Notes under the pieces: model-generated
Seen by the model: the letters and a program-made list of their open reading frames with translations, nothing else
What the model was told of the DNA's origin: nothing
Databases searched by the model: none
Shown here: in pieces, positions 18,462 through 28,330 of the stretch
Numbering within the stretch: position 1 is the first letter of the stretch
Layout: every line of letters begins with the position of its first letter
Origin: Candidatus Nanopelagicales bacterium
GTDB lineage: Bacteria > Actinomycetota > Actinomycetes > S36-B12
NCBI GenBank assembly: GCA_018401415.1
Contig: JAGYKV010000017.1
Coordinates: 756,001-820,000 of the forward strand
DNA: 64,000 bases
Direction: 5' to 3'
Position numbers and translations under genes: made by a program

Positions 18462-19558
18462 ACGATCAACATGGAACAGAACTCGAACCCACAGAACTTG
18501 GCTCCACAGAACTTGGCTCCACTCGTCCTGGATATTCGCCCATTGCGCCAATTTCGCACCGGTCCCGAGTAACGGATACAGACCCTAAGGCGGCTCGAAG
18601 AGCCGAGCGTCAAGTTGCGACCATGTTCATGCTGTCCATGGTTTTCGTTGTCCTTTTCGTCATTGCATTCATTGCGATCGACAAAACCACGGTTGTTTAC
18701 ATACCGGTTCTCGGGGTCGTGGGCGCCAGCAATGTGGCTTTGGGCTTTACCTTTGGTGTTTCAGTGTTTCTCATTGGAGCGGGTGCAATTCAATGGGCGA
18801 AGAAACTGATGCCAGATGTCGAAGTTGTCCAACAGCGCCATGACATGGTCTCAGAGAAGGCCGATGAAAATGAAGCCGCTGCCAACTACGAGCGCGGCAA
18901 AGAAGAAAGCGGCTTCGCGCGATACAAAATAATTCGCCGCACACTGATCGGAGCTTTAGCGCTCTTCCCGATCCCACTCATTGTTCTCCTGCGGGACCTA
19001 TGGATTACACCAGCCGGTGAATCTCCAGCCGAATTACTCTCCACCACCATGTGGAAAGACGGCATGGTGATCATCCCCGATATTGGCTACGAGGCCGGCA
19101 AGGAAGGCACCGCCGATGAACTTGGGATTCGCCCCGAAGACATCCCGGTGGGCGGCCTAGTTTCAGCTCTGCCCATTGAAATTGGGTTACTGAAAGCTGC
19201 CAAGCCCAATCTCATTGAACGGGGCAAAGCCTCCATTATTTTGGTGCGCATGGATCCCAGTGAGATCCGTTCACAACAGGGCGAGGGCTGGGACTACAAC
19301 GGAATTCTGGCTTTTTCCAAGATCTGCACCCACGTGGGTTGCCCGATTGCTCTGTATGAACGGCGCACCCACCACCTCCTGTGCCCATGCCACCAATCCA
19401 CCTTTGACCTTGCCGACAGCGGCGATGTGGTCTTCGGTCCGGCGGCCCGCAGAATGCCCCAGTTGCCGATTGGCATAAATGATGAAGGATTACTCGTAGC
19501 AAAGGCGCCATTCGCCGATCCAGTTGGACCGAGTTTCTGGGAGCGTGACCTAACATGA
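18458..19558 (+). CDS. qcrA: Cytochrome bc1 complex Rieske iron-sulfur subunit
   Basis: 366 aa. Three N-terminal transmembrane helices (about 54-75, 83-112, 161-180), the actinobacterial arrangement, then a periplasmic-side Rieske domain with C290-x-H292...C295 and C309-P-C311-H312 binding the 2Fe-2S cluster. The cytoplasmic N-terminus contains a 5-residue duplication TELGSTELGS from a 15-bp DNA repeat. Overlaps both neighbours by 4 bp (ATGA), implying a fixed ratio of subunits. Confidence 0.97.
   Translation: MNDQHGTELEPTELGSTELGSTRPGYSPIAPISHRSRVTDTDPKAARRAERQVATMFMLSMVFVVLFVIAFIAIDKTTVVYIPVLGVVGASNVALGFTFGVSVFLIGAGAIQWAKKLMPDVEVVQQRHDMVSEKADENEAAANYERGKEESGFARYKIIRRTLIGALALFPIPLIVLLRDLWITPAGESPAELLSTTMWKDGMVIIPDIGYEAGKEGTADELGIRPEDIPVGGLVSALPIEIGLLKAAKPNLIERGKASIILVRMDPSEIRSQQGEGWDYNGILAFSKICTHVGCPIALYERRTHHLLCPCHQSTFDLADSGDVVFGPAARRMPQLPIGINDEGLLVAKAPFADPVGPSFWERDLT
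18490..18519. repeat. 15-bp tandem duplication inside qcrA
   Basis: Unit CACAGAACTTGGCTC twice (18490-18504 and 18505-18519), in frame, lengthening the disordered cytoplasmic N-terminus of QcrA by five residues. Confidence 0.9.
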
Positions 19559-21336
19559 GTAACCCGACGGTGAACACGAACAGCCTGGGCGATTCCGAAA
19601 CCAAGGCCGGTGACCCCATTGAAAAAATTGGTGGCGCCACTGCAACGTATGTGGATCAACGCCTGGGCAGCAACCGATTCCTCGGACGCAATCTCGGCAA
19701 GGTATTCCCTGACCACTGGTCCTTCATGTTGGGTGAGATTGCTCTCTATTCCTTCATTGTTGTTCTGCTTACCGGTACGTATCTCACCCTTTTCTACAAC
19801 CCCAGCATGGCGGAGGTTATCTACGACGGTTCTTATGTTCCGCTCAAGGGTGTCCACATGTCGGATGCATATGCATCCACATTGAATATTTCCTTCGATG
19901 TCCGTGGTGGTTTGCTGATCCGACAAATGCACCACTGGGCGGCGTTGATCTTTGTGGCTGCCGTTGCCGTCCACATGTTCCGCGTCTTTTTCACCGGTGC
20001 CTTCCGCAAGCCTCGCGAGTTCAACTGGATTGTTGGTGTTGCACTGACCGCACTGGCACTTGGTGCAGGATTTACCGGTTACAGCCTCCCCGACGATCTG
20101 CTCTCGGGTACCGGTTTGCAAATCATCCGCGGAATCCTCCAGTCCATTCCATTAGTTGGAACATGGGCGGCATTCCTCGTATTCGGCGGTGAATTCCCCG
20201 GCGACGACATCATCCCCAGGTTGTATTCAGCGCACATCCTCTTGATTCCTGGGCTAATTTTGGCTCTCATCACCGTCCACCTCATGATGGTGTGGACCCA
20301 AAAGCACACCCAATTCCCTGGCCCAGGGCGGACCAATGACAACGTGGTGGGTTACCCACTCCTGCCCGTCTACATGGCCAAGGCCGGTGGCTTCTTTTTC
20401 GTGGTCTTCGGAATCATTGCCCTGATCGGCGGACTGGTCACCATCAACCCAATCTGGATATTCGGTCCTTACACCCCCGACCAAGTCACTGCTGGAACCC
20501 AGCCCGACTGGTATATCGGATGGCTGGATGGCGCCTTGCGACTTATGCCCAACTGGGAGTCTGTCATCTTCGGATTCACCTTCAGTTGGAATGTGCTGAT
20601 TCCATCTGTGATCATTCCTGGAATTCTGTTCACCGGCCTAGCCCTCTACCCATTTTTGGAAGCGTGGGCAACGGGAGACAAGCGCGAGCACAACTTGCTG
20701 GATCGCCCCCGCAATGCTCCGGTGCGCACCGGAATCGGCGTCATGGCGATTGTCTTCTATGGCATTCTGTGGATAGGTGGTGGAAACGACATCGTTGCAA
20801 CCGCCTTCGACCTCAGTATAAATTCGCTGAGTTGGACATTGAGAATAATGCTCATTATTGCTCCCCCCATCGCATTCGTGATTACCAAACGTATTTGTCT
20901 TGGTTTACAGCGCAGGGATCGAGACAAGCTTCTCCACGGCTACGAGTCAGGTCGGGTACTTCGGCTCCCACACGGTGAATTCATTGAAGTGCACCTTCCC
21001 CTTAATGAAAAAGAACTCGCGGTCATCAGTGGCAAAGAAGATCTTCGGGTGTTACCGGCACCAGCCAAGGCTGATCCCGATGGCGTAAAGAACAAGATGT
21101 ACCCGGTCCAAAATCTACGTCACAAATTGTCAGTATTCTTCCTCGGTGACAATATTGAAAAGCCAAGCCAAGCGGAAATAGACGCCGGTCAAGCTCATGC
21201 CGCACACGGCGCCGAACTAGAGGCACCACTTCATGAGTACGAACTCCTCGACCAAGATCCAGTGGGCCACGGTGGCGTTCTGCATCATCCCGGCATGGCG
21301 AAGACGAATCAAGAGCAAATTGACCAGAGGCAGTAG
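19555..21336 (+). CDS. qcrB: Cytochrome bc1 complex cytochrome b subunit
   Basis: 593 aa. Eight or more membrane helices; b-heme His pairs lie in the helices containing RQMHHWAALIF and RLYSAHILLIPG with LITVHLMMV. The quinol-site PEWY motif appears as PDWYIGW. The C-terminal 150 residues are a soluble actinobacterial extension after KRICLGLQRRD, ending MAKTNQEQIDQRQ. Oxidises menaquinol and passes electrons to the Rieske and QcrC subunits. Last gene of the ctaE-qcrCAB unit. Confidence 0.97.
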   Translation: MSNPTVNTNSLGDSETKAGDPIEKIGGATATYVDQRLGSNRFLGRNLGKVFPDHWSFMLGEIALYSFIVVLLTGTYLTLFYNPSMAEVIYDGSYVPLKGVHMSDAYASTLNISFDVRGGLLIRQMHHWAALIFVAAVAVHMFRVFFTGAFRKPREFNWIVGVALTALALGAGFTGYSLPDDLLSGTGLQIIRGILQSIPLVGTWAAFLVFGGEFPGDDIIPRLYSAHILLIPGLILALITVHLMMVWTQKHTQFPGPGRTNDNVVGYPLLPVYMAKAGGFFFVVFGIIALIGGLVTINPIWIFGPYTPDQVTAGTQPDWYIGWLDGALRLMPNWESVIFGFTFSWNVLIPSVIIPGILFTGLALYPFLEAWATGDKREHNLLDRPRNAPVRTGIGVMAIVFYGILWIGGGNDIVATAFDLSINSLSWTLRIMLIIAPPIAFVITKRICLGLQRRDRDKLLHGYESGRVLRLPHGEFIEVHLPLNEKELAVISGKEDLRVLPAPAKADPDGVKNKMYPVQNLRHKLSVFFLGDNIEKPSQAEIDAGQAHAAHGAELEAPLHEYELLDQDPVGHGGVLHHPGMAKTNQEQIDQRQ

Positions 21337-21493
21337 CCTTTATGTGAAGTCACTATCACGGGATGCAGCTCGAACTCAAATGAGACTGCCGACCTTGAGG
21401 GACGCATATTCACCTTCCAAGAGCTGGTGATCAATAACGCCCCACCACCCACGGCTGAGAACAGCACGATTGCCGTGAGCTTCACCGAGCAGT
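21337..21493 (+). other. Open reading stretch after qcrB stop, possible gene remnant
   Basis: In frame with qcrB immediately after its TAG, 51 codons stay open and read like coding sequence: a VTITGC segment resembling a lipobox, a polar SSNSNET stretch, then ADLEGRIFTFQELVIN and a TAG at 21491-21493. No start codon or hydrophobic signal precedes it. It may be the debris of a small lipoprotein gene or a chance open frame; not recognisable as a family. Confidence 0.25.
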
Positions 21494-21543
21494 AGGCATG
21501 GCAATCACAGGACAGTGACTGCCGTTCATGGCAGGCTGACCCC

Positions 21544-23808
21544 ATGTCTGATTCAGTATTGCGAATTTGTCCCTTATGTGAGGCCAACTGTGGTCTGACT
21601 TTGACCATTGCATCTCACGAAGGCACCGGATCCATTGCTTCGGTTCGAGGCGATAAACATGATGTATTCAGCCACGGATTCATTTGTCCCAAAGGCGTAT
21701 CACTTGGCGAGTTGCACTCAGATCCCACGCGGTTAAAAGCGCCTTTGGTGCGGAATTCACTTGGAGATCTGGAACCCACCACTTGGGAGATCGCCTTCGG
21801 AGTTGTTCGTGAGCGCCTGGGCTCAATTATTCGCGAACACGGAGCACACTCGGTCGGCATGTTTCTCGGGAACCCAAATGTGCACAGCCTCTCGGGGGCT
21901 TTCATCCTCCCAGCCCTGATCAAGGCCATCGGTACCGAGAATCGATTCTCGGCGAGCACCGTTGATCAAATGCCTAAACAAGCGGCCTCTGCCATGATGT
22001 TCGGCACCGCACTTTCTGTAGCCATCCCCGATATTGACCGAACGAATTATTTACTCATGCTCGGAGCTAATCCGCTGGTTTCCAATGGATCCATGATGAC
22101 TTCGGCGGATTTTCCTGGCCGACTGCGGGCACTTCATAAGCGTGGGGGCAAGGTCGTTGTCGTTGACCCAATTCGAACTCGAACAGCCGAATTCGCCGAT
22201 CAACACTTGGCAATTCGCCCCGGCAGCGATGCCCTGTGGCTCGCAGCACTCGCGCACGTGATCTACCAATCTGCCGAACTTGATCTGGGCGCCGCTCAAC
22301 CATGGATCAATCGCGAGCAGTTCAACGCCCTTCGAGAACACCTCACCCCTTTTACCCCCGAATCGGTCGCTCACATCACCGGTATCGATCCGGATGTGAC
22401 GAGGGAAGTTGCCAGTTCCCTCTTATCCGCATCCTCAGCTGCGGTGTACGGGCGCATGGGCACCACGACCTCAGGATTGTTCTGGGGTGACACGGTGATA
22501 CCCATGGCAACCGTTGGCTCCTGGCTCATCGATGTCATAAATATCGGAATTGGATCCCTTGATAAACCCGGAGGAGTGATGTTCCCCCTCGCCGTCGCCG
22601 GAGGCCCCTCAACGGAGGGCACTTCCGGGTCGGGCCACGGTGTAAGCATCCCTGGTCGCAGGCGGACAAGGGTACGAAATCTTCCAAGTGTGCTCGGTGA
22701 GTTTCCTGTATCGGCTCTGGCCGAGGAGATTGATACACCCGACCCTGACACCGGTCAACATATTCGTGCGGTTTTTGTGGTGGGTGGCAACCCGATTGTC
22801 TCCACTCCAGACAGTGACCGGCTCCGCACGGCATTTGAGTCTTTGGATTTACTGATCTCGGTAGATCCATATCTCACGGCGACAAGCTCTCTGGCAGATG
22901 TCGTCCTACCTGTTGCGTCCCCCCTTACCCGACCGCATCACGATGTTGTGTTTAACAACCTTGCCGTTCGGAATCAGGCTCGGTACTCTCCCGCGGTGTT
23001 TGCCGTCCCCGAGGGAGAGATGGACGAATCCGATGTCCTGCTGACATTGGCCGCGATTGCGGCAGGGATCAATTCCGGTAACCCCGTCACCCCTGAACAA
23101 ATGGACGACCTCATTGCACACACCGTTGCCCAGCAGGCGGTCAATGACACCGCATCTCGCTGTCAGGGGCTCGATCCCGATGAACTCATGGCTGCTGTCT
23201 CCCCCCAACGCGGAGTTGATCGAATTTTGGATCTAAGAATTCGCTCAGGACCTTATGGCGATGGTTTCGGGATACACCCGGATGGCCTTACCTTGCAGAG
23301 TTTGATTGACTCACCGCACGGAATTGATTTGGGACCCTTGCAACCTCGACTTCCGGAAGTACTCCGGACGCCCTCCGGTCAGATCGAACTTGCACCCGAA
23401 ATATTGCTGACCACCTTGGCCGCTATTCAGAATGTGCTCACGACAGAGAGTGGGACTGGTAATGACAGATTGCTACTCATTGGCAGACGGCAACTTCGCA
23501 GCAATAATTCATGGATGAAGGACATACCGACCCTTCAGGGAGGATCCAATTTCCCAAGTGCTCAGATTCACCCAATAGATGCAACGAAAATGTCCCTTGA
23601 CGACACCGTCGAGGTGCAGGTATCCAGTGACGCGGGAAGTATCGTCATTGCATTGGAAATTACAGACCAAGTGTCACCGGGCTGCATCTGCATTCCACAC
23701 GGATGGACTGATTTCAACGTTAATGCTTTAATCAATGTTTTTAATATTGATCCATTAGGTGGAACAGCTGTGCTCAGTGGAATTCCCGTTTCCGTAAGTG
23801 CGGTGTAG
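21544..23808 (+). CDS. Molybdopterin-dependent oxidoreductase
   Basis: 754 aa, DMSO-reductase superfamily. N-terminal 4Fe-4S site C-P-L-C-E-A-N-C with a fourth Cys in FICPKG, then the dinucleotide-binding core (MLGANPLVSNGSM, VVVDPIRTRTAEFAD) and a C-terminal molydopterin-binding barrel (LLIGRRQLRSNNSW, IHPIDATKMSL). At the usual metal-ligand loop the sequence is STVDQMPKQ, with no Cys or selenocysteine, so classic formate dehydrogenase chemistry is not indicated. No Tat signal: cytoplasmic. No partner subunit or cofactor genes nearby. Substrate unknown. Confidence 0.85.
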   Translation: MSDSVLRICPLCEANCGLTLTIASHEGTGSIASVRGDKHDVFSHGFICPKGVSLGELHSDPTRLKAPLVRNSLGDLEPTTWEIAFGVVRERLGSIIREHGAHSVGMFLGNPNVHSLSGAFILPALIKAIGTENRFSASTVDQMPKQAASAMMFGTALSVAIPDIDRTNYLLMLGANPLVSNGSMMTSADFPGRLRALHKRGGKVVVVDPIRTRTAEFADQHLAIRPGSDALWLAALAHVIYQSAELDLGAAQPWINREQFNALREHLTPFTPESVAHITGIDPDVTREVASSLLSASSAAVYGRMGTTTSGLFWGDTVIPMATVGSWLIDVINIGIGSLDKPGGVMFPLAVAGGPSTEGTSGSGHGVSIPGRRRTRVRNLPSVLGEFPVSALAEEIDTPDPDTGQHIRAVFVVGGNPIVSTPDSDRLRTAFESLDLLISVDPYLTATSSLADVVLPVASPLTRPHHDVVFNNLAVRNQARYSPAVFAVPEGEMDESDVLLTLAAIAAGINSGNPVTPEQMDDLIAHTVAQQAVNDTASRCQGLDPDELMAAVSPQRGVDRILDLRIRSGPYGDGFGIHPDGLTLQSLIDSPHGIDLGPLQPRLPEVLRTPSGQIELAPEILLTTLAAIQNVLTTESGTGNDRLLLIGRRQLRSNNSWMKDIPTLQGGSNFPSAQIHPIDATKMSLDDTVEVQVSSDAGSIVIALEITDQVSPGCICIPHGWTDFNVNALINVFNIDPLGGTAVLSGIPVSVSAV

Positions 23809-25053
23809 TTAGCCATCCACCGATGCAACTGCGAATTCAGCCTCAGGCACCTGACCCTGTAACGGCTTGGTGAATTGGGCACCCGTGGCGGAGCGGATGA
23901 GCCACTCGGTCCAGGGCTCATTCCACACGGTAATGCCATTTCCGTCGTTGTCCTGCCCGCGCGGAGTGTTCTTGACGATTACAACATCGCCAACATTGTT
24001 CTCATTCCACCACCACTGGGCATTGGTGGTGCTCATTCCCACACATCCGTGTGACACATTGTCACTACCTTGACTACCAGTGCTCCACGGCGCCGCGTGC
24101 ACAAACTCGCCCGTGTAGTTAAGGCGCATGGCATATTCGGCATTCACCCGGTAGTACTCCGGATCAGAGGTACTGGTTCCGCCGGTAGCGGCATCCATAA
24201 TTCTTGATCTCTCCTTGGTCAGAAGTACCTTCGTTCCCGATCGAGTTTCAAACCCTGGCTTACCTGTGGTCACCGGGATTGTACGAAGCAACTCACCATC
24301 GCGGAATACATCCATGGTGTGAGTCTGGGCATCTACAACACTGACGACAGCTGAGCGAAAAGCGAAACTTGTGCGGGTATCTCGCTTTCCGAAAACACCT
24401 GCTTTAGCTTCCACACCGGTGAGATTTACATCAATCTGCACCTGCGTTCCTCCCGGCCATAGATCCTTTGGCCTGAACTCCACTACTCGATCACTGGCCC
24501 ACGACCATGCACCCAATATTGGAGTTGTTGTTCTCACGATGAGCGCCTGTTCAACTTCAGCTTGGTTCTCCACTTTCTTGTTGAACGTCACAACGACTGG
24601 GAGCCCCACTCCAACATCCTGTCCATTGGTTGGCGAAACTTTTGCGCTAAAGAACTTTTCGGGCTTAATGGTTGAAAATGATTCCTTCAACACTTGGGTG
24701 CGTCCCCGTGAATCCGAACCGGTGGCTTCAAGCGTGTAGGTCGCCGAATACTCAAGCGGACTTTGGGTAGAGGTCCATTGCAAGCCATCCTCTGAAAGTA
24801 TTCCGGAAACTGCACCATCTGGACCGATGACGGACACATCGGTCAAAATGCCACCGGTCGCTTCAAATTGAATGGGTACATCGGGATCCACGAGTCCTGC
24901 AGTGCTAGGAAAGGAACGAATTTCAACTTCGGGATTGGGATCTAGTGGAACCGTCGTCAGATTAAAGGTTGGTGTACACGCAGAAATTGCCAAAACCGCG
25001 GTCACGCCAACTGCAAAAAATGAGCCACGATTTATACGTCGCGCGAGAGTCAC
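23809..25053 (-). CDS. ldt: L,D-transpeptidase lipoprotein with Ig-like domains
   Basis: 414 aa. Lipoprotein signal with lipobox AISAC (Cys26), two Ig-like domains (about 40-140 and 145-260, cf. the Big_10/actinobacterial Ldt architecture), then a YkuD domain with YTGEFVHAAPW and SHGCVGMS, catalytic Cys337. Forms 3-3 crosslinks in peptidoglycan on the outer side of the membrane. Start GTG 25053. Its stop abuts the stop of the molybdopterin gene. Several Ldt enzymes are normal in actinobacteria. Confidence 0.93.
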   Translation of the reverse strand: MTLARRINRGSFFAVGVTAVLAISACTPTFNLTTVPLDPNPEVEIRSFPSTAGLVDPDVPIQFEATGGILTDVSVIGPDGAVSGILSEDGLQWTSTQSPLEYSATYTLEATGSDSRGRTQVLKESFSTIKPEKFFSAKVSPTNGQDVGVGLPVVVTFNKKVENQAEVEQALIVRTTTPILGAWSWASDRVVEFRPKDLWPGGTQVQIDVNLTGVEAKAGVFGKRDTRTSFAFRSAVVSVVDAQTHTMDVFRDGELLRTIPVTTGKPGFETRSGTKVLLTKERSRIMDAATGGTSTSDPEYYRVNAEYAMRLNYTGEFVHAAPWSTGSQGSDNVSHGCVGMSTTNAQWWWNENNVGDVVIVKNTPRGQDNDGNGITVWNEPWTEWLIRSATGAQFTKPLQGQVPEAEFAVASVDG

Positions 25054-25169
25054 ACTTCACCTCGATTCTGAATTTCCTCCAACAATGTTATCCGAGGATA
25101 CGACGGCGCCATTGTTGCACGGGTTCCAAAACGCGGGAAAGGCTCACTCACCCCGCGTGCGTGTGCGCA

Positions 25170-25565
25170 TTAGTGGGCGAATTCGCCTCGGTAGTACTCA
25201 AAGAGCCAGCCAACGAGTGCCACGATCAGCAGCGCCACACCGAAAACAATCAACCACACGGCAAAAATCAACCCTAGAACGATAACCGCGCCCCCTAGAG
25301 CCACAACGAGTGGCCACCAGGAGTTCGGGCTGAAAAAACCATATTCAGGATCAGCATCATCTATTTCAGCATCCAGACGATCTTCTGGGCGCGGGTACAC
25401 CCTCTTGGACGTATAGAGGGAATAGAAGGCCACCAAGAATGCCAGAGCCCCGGTGAGGGCAAGTGCGGTGGTACCCACCTCGTCACGACTGAGGTACCAA
25501 TAGATGGAGGCCACCACGGAATAAAACACAAACCCCATGACAAAAAGGTAGCCCTCTACCTTCAT
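25170..25565 (-). CDS. ctaF: Cytochrome c oxidase subunit 4, actinobacterial type
   Basis: 131 aa with four hydrophobic helices in two pairs (about 3-24, 30-50, 85-105, 106-126) and the family segment [16 protein letters not shown] between them. Small structural subunit of the aa3 oxidase in the bc1-aa3 supercomplex. ATGA overlap with ctaD. Confidence 0.94.
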   Translation of the reverse strand: MKVEGYLFVMGFVFYSVVASIYWYLSRDEVGTTALALTGALAFLVAFYSLYTSKRVYPRPEDRLDAEIDDADPEYGFFSPNSWWPLVVALGGAVIVLGLIFAVWLIVFGVALLIVALVGWLFEYYRGEFAH

Positions 25566-27268
25566 TGAACTGCCTCACTGTTCAAAGTCGCAGGACGAAC
25601 TGCTGGGTGATCGGCAAGTTCCGGGTGATGCAGGTCAAATGCTGGGCGTTCGGAACGAATCCGAGGGAGCGAAGTGAAGTTATGGCGCGGGGGTGGGCAC
25701 GAGGTCGCCCACTCGAGGGATCCACTCCATCCCCATGGGTCATCGACGGTGACCTTGGGTGCCGTCTTCCATGTCTTAAACACATTCCAGATGAAAAAGA
25801 ATGTCGAGATACCGAGGATCGCGGCACCGGCTGTCGACACGATATTGAGTGTTTGAAAGTCATCCATGGGTAGGTAATCCCCGTATCTGCGAGGCATACC
25901 TTGTACTCCTAGCCAATGCTGAACCAAGAACGTCACTTGGAACCCGATGAACAGCAGCCAAAAGTGGATTTTGCCCAATCTTTCGTCAAGCATCTTTCCG
26001 GTCATTTTGGGCCACCAGAAATATAGGCCGGCAAACATCATGAATACGACAGTCCCAAATACCGTGTAGTGGAAGTGCGCCACGACGAAGTACGAGTCAG
26101 AAACATGGAAATCAAGTGGCGGTGCCGACAAGATAATGCCGGTCAGTCCGCCGAATAGGAAGGTGAATAAGAAGCCCATGGTCCACAGCATGGGGGTGTC
26201 ATAGGAGATGGAACCTTTCCACATGGTGCCAATCCAGTTAAAGAACTTGACACCGGTGGGCACGGCGATCAGCATGGTCATAAATGCAAAGAACGGCAAA
26301 TACACCGATCCCGTGACATACATGTGGTGAGCCCACACTGCGACGGAGAGAGCTCCAATCGCCATGGTGGCAAAAATTAATCCCTTGTATCCGAAAATTG
26401 GCTTGCGAGCAAAGGTCGGGATGATCTCGCTGGCAATCCCAAAAAACGGCAGGGCAATGATGTACACCTCGGGATGGCCGAAGAACCAGAACAAATGCTG
26501 CCACAGGATGGCACCACCATTTTCGGGAGCGAAAACAAGTGAGCCGTACTGCCGATCAATGAATGCGACGGCAAGCAGTGCCGCCAATACTGGGAACGCG
26601 ATGAGAACCAGCACGCTGGTGATCAAAATCGTCCAAGTGAAAATCGGCATGCGGAACATGGTCATGCCGGGGGCGCGCATGGTGAAAATGGTGGTAATGA
26701 AGTTCACCGCTCCAAGAATTGTGCCTAGACCGCCCATGGTGAGTCCAAGAAGCCATAGATCCGCCCCCACTTCGGGTGAATTAACCGCGTTGCTCAGGGG
26801 TGCATAAGCGAACCAACCGAAAGCTGCTGCTCCACCGGGGGTAAAGAAACCCGCCGCAACAATAAACCCGCCGAAAAGGAACAACCAAAAACCGAACATG
26901 TTCAGGCGCGGAAACGCGACGTCAGGTGCACCAATTTGTAGGGGCATGATCACATTGCCAAAGCCTACGAAAAGCGGGGTTGCGAAAAGGAACAACATGA
27001 TGGTGCCGTGCATGGTGAACAACTGGTTGTACTGCTCCAGTGAGACAACCTGCATTCCAGGAATTGCCAATTCCGCACGAATCACAAGGGCCATCAGTCC
27101 AGCGAGGAAGAACCACAGAACCGATGCGATCAGGTACATGTAGCCGATCAACTTGTGATCGGTCGAAGTAACCCATTTGACGATTGAAGCGCCCAGGCTT
27201 TTCTTCCTCTGGGGAATTGCACTCTCTGGTACTACCGTGGCAGTAGGACGCTCGTTCAATATTGTCAT
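25562..27268 (-). CDS. ctaD: Cytochrome c oxidase subunit I
   Basis: 568 aa heme-copper oxidase catalytic subunit, twelve transmembrane helices. CuB/active-site motif [15 protein letters not shown] with the crosslinked His-Tyr pair, HHMYVTG, and the heme a/a3 pair in the [10 protein letters not shown] helix are intact. Reduces O2 to water and pumps protons in the inner membrane. Conserved SFE/D-type K and D channel segments seem present ([11 protein letters not shown] start). Overlaps ctaC and ctaF by 4 bp each. Confidence 0.97.
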   Translation of the reverse strand: MTILNERPTATVVPESAIPQRKKSLGASIVKWVTSTDHKLIGYMYLIASVLWFFLAGLMALVIRAELAIPGMQVVSLEQYNQLFTMHGTIMLFLFATPLFVGFGNVIMPLQIGAPDVAFPRLNMFGFWLFLFGGFIVAAGFFTPGGAAAFGWFAYAPLSNAVNSPEVGADLWLLGLTMGGLGTILGAVNFITTIFTMRAPGMTMFRMPIFTWTILITSVLVLIAFPVLAALLAVAFIDRQYGSLVFAPENGGAILWQHLFWFFGHPEVYIIALPFFGIASEIIPTFARKPIFGYKGLIFATMAIGALSVAVWAHHMYVTGSVYLPFFAFMTMLIAVPTGVKFFNWIGTMWKGSISYDTPMLWTMGFLFTFLFGGLTGIILSAPPLDFHVSDSYFVVAHFHYTVFGTVVFMMFAGLYFWWPKMTGKMLDERLGKIHFWLLFIGFQVTFLVQHWLGVQGMPRRYGDYLPMDDFQTLNIVSTAGAAILGISTFFFIWNVFKTWKTAPKVTVDDPWGWSGSLEWATSCPPPRHNFTSLPRIRSERPAFDLHHPELADHPAVRPATLNSEAVQ

Positions 27269-28125
27269 AGTGTCCGCTCCTGAGGTAATTGACCTTCTTC
27301 ACTTGATCGACCCGTTTGAATTGTGCCCGTCTGACCCTTCGCCCTGAGTTCCGCCATGTAGGCATCAAACTCAGGTCGTTCCACAACTTTGACGCTGAAA
27401 AGCATTTGAGAGTGATAGGTGCCACACAATTCGGCACACTTACCGGCAAATGTTCCGATCTTGTCGGGAGTCAATTCGAAAGCATTTGTCTTGCCGGGAA
27501 TTACGTCCATTTTGAAGAGGAAGGACGGCACCCAGAAGGAGTGGATGACATCCGGTGAGGTCAATTCAAAACGAACTTTCTCGTCAACCGGTAAAACCAA
27601 GGTGGGGATCTGCAATTCCGCTACCGCAGGGTCATTCGAGATGAATTGCGAATCAACCGGCATCCCGATGGAGTACACGTCCTCGTCAAGATAGTTAAAG
27701 GCCCAGGACCAGCGGAAACCCACGACATTCACAGTCTGACTTTGGTCATTGTCCAAGGTCAAAATCTCACTTTGATCCTTAGCGGTGAACCAGAAAAGAC
27801 CCAGGATCATGATCAGTGGCACGACCGTGTACAAAAGTTCAATCGGGACGTTGTACTTGGTTTGCTCGGGAACGTCGTTGATCCGACGGCGCCGGTATGC
27901 CAGGATCGCCCAAATCATGAGGCCCCAGGTGACGATTCCAACCCCCCAAGCGGCAATCCACGAGCCATTCCACAAGTTTTGAATGATTGGTGCTTCTGCG
28001 GTCGCAGGCTCTGGCAGGTCAAAAAAGAATGCTTCATTGGCCGTACAGCCGCTGAGAACCGCAATGCCTGCAGCCAAGCCAACACCCACGAGAGCCTTGG
28101 TGCGTGCTCCTGTTGTGCGAGTCAT
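27265..28125 (-). CDS. ctaC: Cytochrome c oxidase subunit II
   Basis: 286 aa. Lipoprotein-type signal with LSGC (Cys27), two transmembrane helices (about 50-72 and 94-113), then a cupredoxin domain with the CuA site: His in DVIHSFWVP and [12 protein letters not shown]. Accepts electrons from QcrC. Start chosen at ATG 28125 behind GAAGGTTGTGG; the frame is open to 28170. First gene of ctaC-ctaD-ctaF. The 205-bp gap to the divergent gene at 28331 carries the promoters; I cannot fix them. Confidence 0.96.
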   Translation of the reverse strand: MTRTTGARTKALVGVGLAAGIAVLSGCTANEAFFFDLPEPATAEAPIIQNLWNGSWIAAWGVGIVTWGLMIWAILAYRRRRINDVPEQTKYNVPIELLYTVVPLIMILGLFWFTAKDQSEILTLDNDQSQTVNVVGFRWSWAFNYLDEDVYSIGMPVDSQFISNDPAVAELQIPTLVLPVDEKVRFELTSPDVIHSFWVPSFLFKMDVIPGKTNAFELTPDKIGTFAGKCAELCGTYHSQMLFSVKVVERPEFDAYMAELRAKGQTGTIQTGRSSEEGQLPQERTL

Positions 28126-28330
28126 TCCACAACCTTCACGAGTCGATTCCGCAGAACGGATTTTGGCCAAAAAGTGCGGTGCACCGCATACCTGAGACTA
28201 GCGCACGGCACGCACTATTTCTCTCCAGGGTTGTGAGGAGAATACAACGAATTCGTCACACCCAGCGGACCGAGTTCGCACCTCGGCACAGCGCATTTCA
28301 CATGAGCACGAACATGGGTAATGTGGGGGC

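Noticed and set aside
21309..21608. Minus-strand gene over the qcrB/oxidoreductase junction
   Set aside because: It overlaps the N-terminus of a firmly identified gene, and its translation resembles no family.
28126..28330. Named promoters between ctaC and the desulfurase-like gene
   Set aside because: The gap must hold two promoters, but I see no -35/-10 pair convincing enough to place.
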